From assembly GCA_028293625.1 (NCBI GenBank), contig JAQGOL010000029.1, positions 124,001-188,000 of the forward strand: a stretch of DNA of 64,000 nt, written 5' to 3'. This document shows, one piece after another, positions 59,201 through 64,000 of the stretch. The notes under the pieces are model-generated. The model was not told where the DNA came from and ran no database searches. It saw only the letters and a program-made list of their open reading frames with translations. The translations under genes were made by a program, and so were the position numbers. Source of the DNA: Chthoniobacteraceae bacterium (GTDB lineage Bacteria; Verrucomicrobiota; Verrucomicrobiia; Chthoniobacterales; Chthoniobacteraceae). Each line of letters opens with the position of its first letter. Positions within the stretch are counted from its first letter, which is position 1.

Positions 59201-62200
59201 GGGCAAAAACAGGCGGGTCCCAGGCAAGCCGCTGCACACGAATTTTTCGCTCGATAACAAAGGCGAATACGTGGCGTTGGTCCGGGCGGATGGCATCACG
59301 ATTGAGCAACAGTTTTCTCCCGCATTTCCTTCCCTTGAGCCGGATGAAAGTTACGGACTCAATTTCACGGGAACCCCGCTGATTCTCCAAGGGGCCACCG
59401 CGCGCTACATGGTTCCCTCGAGCGAGGCGCTTGGACTCGCCTGGACAACGACCACGTTTAATGACGGCGCCTGGACCAGCGGCCTGACCGGCATCGGATT
59501 CGGTCTGACAACTCCCGGGTTTACCGTGCGCCAGGTGGCGGCTGCCGCCTCTTTTGGCGCCCTCAATAGTATCGCCACGGCGGATGCCCTTTTTGCACTG
59601 CCCAAGGGGGATGCAAGAATTGCCAGTGAAACAACCGCCATTGTCGCGCAGTTAAATCTGCTTGGCGACGGAGGCGATGGCCATTACGCGTCAAACCTCA
59701 ATTTTCCCAATGGCGGCGCCGAGCCGTTTGCCATCAAGGCGACCGGCAGCATTACCATTCCCACGGCGGGAACCTATGTTTTCGGACTGAACTCCGATGA
59801 CGGCGGACGCATCAGGATTGACGGGGCCGCGGTCATGATTGATGACACCAATCATGGTGCCAGCGATCATCTGAGCGGAGCGATTAATCTGACCGCGGGC
59901 GTGCATTCAGTTGAAGTGATCATGTGGGAAGGCGGCGGCGGTGATGAGGTCGAATTTTTTGCCGCGCCCGGCGCGTTAACGGCGTGGAATGCGACTAATT
60001 TCAAGCTGGTGGGTGCCGTGGGCGCACTGGCCGTGGCCACTCCACCGCTGAGCGCCGGAGCGACGGGCGGGGCGATCGGCACCAATGTTGATTCTGCGAT
60101 GCGCAACGTCAACGCGAGTTGTTATGTTCGCGTGCCTTTCACTGCTTCCAATGTTACGGCGTTTACGTCGCTTACTCTTAAAATGCGGTATAACGACGGG
60201 TTCGTCGCATACCTGAACGGCACAAAAATTGTCTCCCGGAATGCGCCCGCTTCTCCTGTTTATAATTCCACCGCCATGGCCTCCCAGACCGATGCGGCTT
60301 CGCTTGCGGCGGAAACAATCGATATCACGCCGTTTTTGAACCTGCTGGTAAATGGAAACAACGTGCTGGCCATTCACGGGATGAATAATACGGCCGCCAA
60401 TGTATCATTCCTGGTTCTGCCTGAACTGCTCGGTGGCGGCTTGTTTGGCGGGGACCCTGTCTTTTTTACAGCCGGACCGGCGGGCCGCACTGCGACTCCG
60501 GGCGCGGCCAATGGTGCGCCGACGGTCTATGGGAAAGTCGAAGATACGCAATTCAGCGTAAATCGCGGATTTTTCACCGCGCCGTTTAGCTTAGTAATTA
60601 CAAGCGCTACGCCAGGTGCTGAGATCCGTTATACTCTGGATAGTTCCACTCCCACGGCGACCAGCGGCCTGATTTACACCGGTCCTTTGAATATCAGTAG
60701 CACCACCATTGTGCGTGCGGCGGCGTTTAAACCTGGCTATCAGCCAACTGATCTCGATACGCAGAGTTATTTTTTCCTCAGCGATATCATTAATCAGTCG
60801 CCGACGGGCCTTCCTCCCGGACCTAATTGGCAGTCGGCAACGGTCAATGGACAGGTTTTCGATTACGGAATGGATCCCGACATTGTCAATAATACCAACC
60901 CGGAGATCGGCGGCGTTACGACGATCAAAAATGCGCTCTCGGCCATCCCTTCGGTTTCCATCGTCACGGATCTCCCCAACCTTTTCTCCGCCTCAGGCGG
61001 GATCTACGTGAATCCTGGTGGACGCGGCTTTCAATGGGAGCGGCCTTGTTCGATTGAACTGATTGGGGATAAGAATTCGGCAAGCGGTGGATTCCAAGCC
61101 AACGCCGGGGTGCGCATCCGCGGCGGGTTCAGCCGCAGCGGAGACAACCCAAAGCACGGGTTCCATATCTATTTTCGAAGCGACTACGGCGAATCGAAGT
61201 TGAAGTATCCATTGTTTGGCCGGGAAGGCGCCGATACCTTCGACCAGATTGATCTGCGGACCGCCGAGAACTACTCGTGGTCGTTTGGCGGGGACGGCAA
61301 TAATACATTCCTGCGGGAGGAAACGTCGCGGGAACTACAGGGTGCGATGGGAAATCCGACTTCGCATTGCCGCTATTATCATCTCTATATCAACGGACAT
61401 TACTGGGGCCTCTATGACTCGGACGAGCGCACGGAAGCCAGTTTCGGGGAAACCTATTTCGGCGGAGACAAAGCCGATTACGACGTGATCAAGGCGGAAC
61501 AGGACAGCGGCTACACGACAGGTGCAACCGACGGGAACCTCAATGCCTGGCAGGATCTGTGGAACAAAGGCCGCGCGCACGCCGCGAGTCCCACCAATGC
61601 CAATTACTTCAAGATGATGGGCAAGGCCGCCGATGGGGTGACACCCACGGCCGATCCGGTCCTGCTCGATGTCGATAATCTGATCGACTACATGCTTCTT
61701 ACCTTTTGGACAGGCAACCTCGATGGCTGCACCTCCAATTTTCTTGGCAACGATAAAGCCAATAACTGGTTTGGAATGCGGAACCGTCTTGGAAACCAGG
61801 GATTCCGTTTCTTTGCGCACGATTTTGAGCATACCTACTTTAATGTTGCCGAGGATCGCACCGGGCCATTTGTCGTGGCCAATTTAAGCAACTTTGCTTA
61901 CAGCAACGCGATGTTCCTGCATCAGGATCTAAGTGCGAATTCAGAATACAGGATACGCTGGGCAGATCACGTGCAGCGGCACATGTTCCATTCCGGGGTC
62001 TTGGCGCCAGCCAGTCTTATCGCGCGAATCGGGGTGCGCGCCGCAACCGTTGACTCCGTGATCGCCGCTGAGTCAGCCCGTTGGGGGGACGCCAAGCGAG
62101 CGGCGCCTTTTACACGCCTTGATTGGAAAACCGCGCGCGATTACCTGCTGAATAGTTATGTGCCAGTGCGCGGCTCCTCCGTGCTGAGTCAGCTTCGTGC

Positions 62201-64000
62201 GGACGGCCTTTTCCCGAGCTTCAATGCGCCAACCTTAAACCAGTTTGGTGGATATATCGCAAACGGCGCCGAGGTGCGGATGACCGGCTACGGCGGCACG
62301 ATCTATTATACTTTGGATGGGTCCGATCCGCGTTTGCTTGGGGGTGGCCTTAATCCAGCCGCGCAGGTTTATACCAGCGCCACGACAAACGATGTCATGA
62401 TCCCGCTTAACGGAGTCTGGAAGTTTTTGGGGGATGGCTCGAATCAAGGCACCGCCTGGCGCGCGTCCGACTTCAACGACTTTGCATGGTCATCGGGTCC
62501 CGGCGAATTCGGATACGGAGATGGTGATGAGGCGACCGTTACGCCGTTTGTCGACGCGGACTCTGTCACGGCAGGCGTGCAGAAGAATGCGACGACCTAT
62601 TTCCGGCGTTCATTTACAGCCACCGCGATTCCGACCATTACCGCGCTAAGTCTGCATCTTAAATATGATGACGGCGTGATTATTTATATCAATGGAGTGG
62701 AAGCGATGAGGACCGGAAACATGTCTTCCAATCCCGCATATAACCAGTTTACCGATAACGCTGCCGGAACGCCGGACGAAACCGCCTACTATGACTTTGA
62801 CCTTAACAAGGCGCTGCTTGTAGAGGGAACCAATACAATCGCGGCTGAAGTGCATCAGGCTGCCAACAGCAGCAGCGATGTCAGTTTTAGCATGAGCCTT
62901 ACGGCAACCAAAACACAGACGGCCACCCCGCTTCTCCTTACTGGAAGCGGCCCTAAACGGTTGCGTGTGCGGGCTCTCAATGGCGTCGAATGGAGCGCGC
63001 TTGACGATGCGCTTTTCCTGGTCGACACCCTTCCGGCGAGCGCCGCCAACCTGGTGATTAGCGAGCTGATGTATCATCCGGGCAATCCAAGCGCGGCTGA
63101 AATCGCAGCCGGATTTGATAATTCCGACGATTTTGAATATCTTGAACTCACGAATATCAGCACGCAATCGGTGGACGTGGATGGACTCTACTTTTCTGCC
63201 GGTATCGACTTTGACTTCAAAAACTCGCTTTTGGGCCGCGTCATTCCACCCGGTGCGCGCTGGCTGCTTGTAGCTAATAAAGCCGCCTTTGAGAAACGTT
63301 ACGGTACAACGCTTCCCGTAGCGGGCCAGTATAGCGGCAGTCTTAATAACGGGGGAGAAAAGATCACTCTGCTTAATGCGAGTTCCGTGGCACTTCGCAG
63401 TTTGAATTATTCCCCGTTGGCGCCGTGGCCGGCGGAAGCGGATGGACAAGGGGTTAGTCTTGTTCTGCGCAATCCTTCCTCAAATCCTGATCCTGACATT
63501 TCAACGAATTGGCGTGTAAGCGGTGCCAGCGGCGGGAACCCTGGGACAAGCGACACACTGGTCTACGCAGCATGGAAAACCTTAAATGCGGTTACTGTCG
63601 ACAATGCTGACACGGATAAAGACGGATTGACCAATTCCATGGAGTATATCCTGGGAGGCTCGTTGACTGCCCAGGATTCCATAAGATTGCCGCGTATCGG
63701 GACTGCCACATTTGTCCTGGGCGGTTTGCCGGGCATCTACACGACATTTACTTTCACTCGCCGCCTGGTGGCTGACGACGTTACTTACGTCGTGGAGAGT
63801 ACAAGCGATTTCGTAAGCTGGAGTACCGATGCGGCCGTGCTTGCAAGCGTCCGTACAAATTCCGATAGCACCGAGACCGTCACCTATCGAAGCGTGCAGC
63901 CGTTTGACGGTGGTAAACAGTTCCTGCGCCTCCGCGCCACGCTGACGCCATAGAGGTAGCCGCTCTAAGATCCGGGGCGCATTGTGGCAAACCGGACGCG

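Overview
The window reads as a chromosomal segment of a soil or freshwater Verrucomicrobiota, probably near Chthoniobacter/Spartobacteria. The grounds are gene content: a TIGR03803-type (GloVer) repeat protein, C-terminal VPEP sorting tails, DUF1592/DUF1552 cytochrome-linked proteins, 3-keto-disaccharide hydrolase (DUF1080), CotH/lamin-tail giant proteins and DUF5069. GC is moderately high and Shine-Dalgarno signals are often weak, so several starts are uncertain. No species can be named from the sequence.

Layout. 1-5.4 kb: end of a PQQ-type sugar dehydrogenase, a sulfocyanin-like cupredoxin, then a leftward formate/oxalate cluster (FdhF/YdeP-type oxidoreductase, OFA-type MFS carrier and its 48-residue small subunit). 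5.5-14.2 kb: housekeeping and stress genes (secreted TIM-barrel-like protein, SelO, DUF3616, Ogt overlapping an Ada-AlkA fusion, DUF5069, TetR). 14.4-20.4 kb: an export cluster with two tandem VPEP-tailed paralogues, a 1355-residue GloVer-repeat protein and a small proline-rich protein. 20.5-25.3 kb: a MASE1/CHASE/multi-PAS kinase and a HEAT-like protein. 25.6-29.4 kb: a complete PaoABC-type molybdenum aldehyde dehydrogenase operon.

30.1-35.9 kb holds the most interesting cluster. It is a tight three-gene operon of a membrane-anchored von Willebrand A protein, a dynamin-like GTPase and an Hsp70/actin-fold ATPase, reminiscent of the poorly understood SrfB/SrfC pair. It starts divergently from a small secreted protein.

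Directly after it, 36.0-44.5 kb is an 8,472-bp island bounded by a perfect 49-bp direct repeat. The right copy lies in an intact tRNA-Val(GAC) and the left copy is only its 3' half; identity ends inside the anticodon loop, as expected for tyrosine-recombinase integration. The cargo is a DUF1592 cytochrome-like protein, a DUF1552 protein and two tandem paralogues of unknown function. No integrase remains. The ends carry a frameshifted GIY-YIG relic, an IS66 relic and a tRNA-Lys half.

44.7-64 kb: an orphan histidine kinase, a pseudopilin, GlnRS, a double DUF1080 protein, a large hybrid kinase, two hypothetical proteins, a MoxR ATPase beside an unusual DUF58-transglutaminase fusion, and a 1680-residue CotH/lamin-tail protein.
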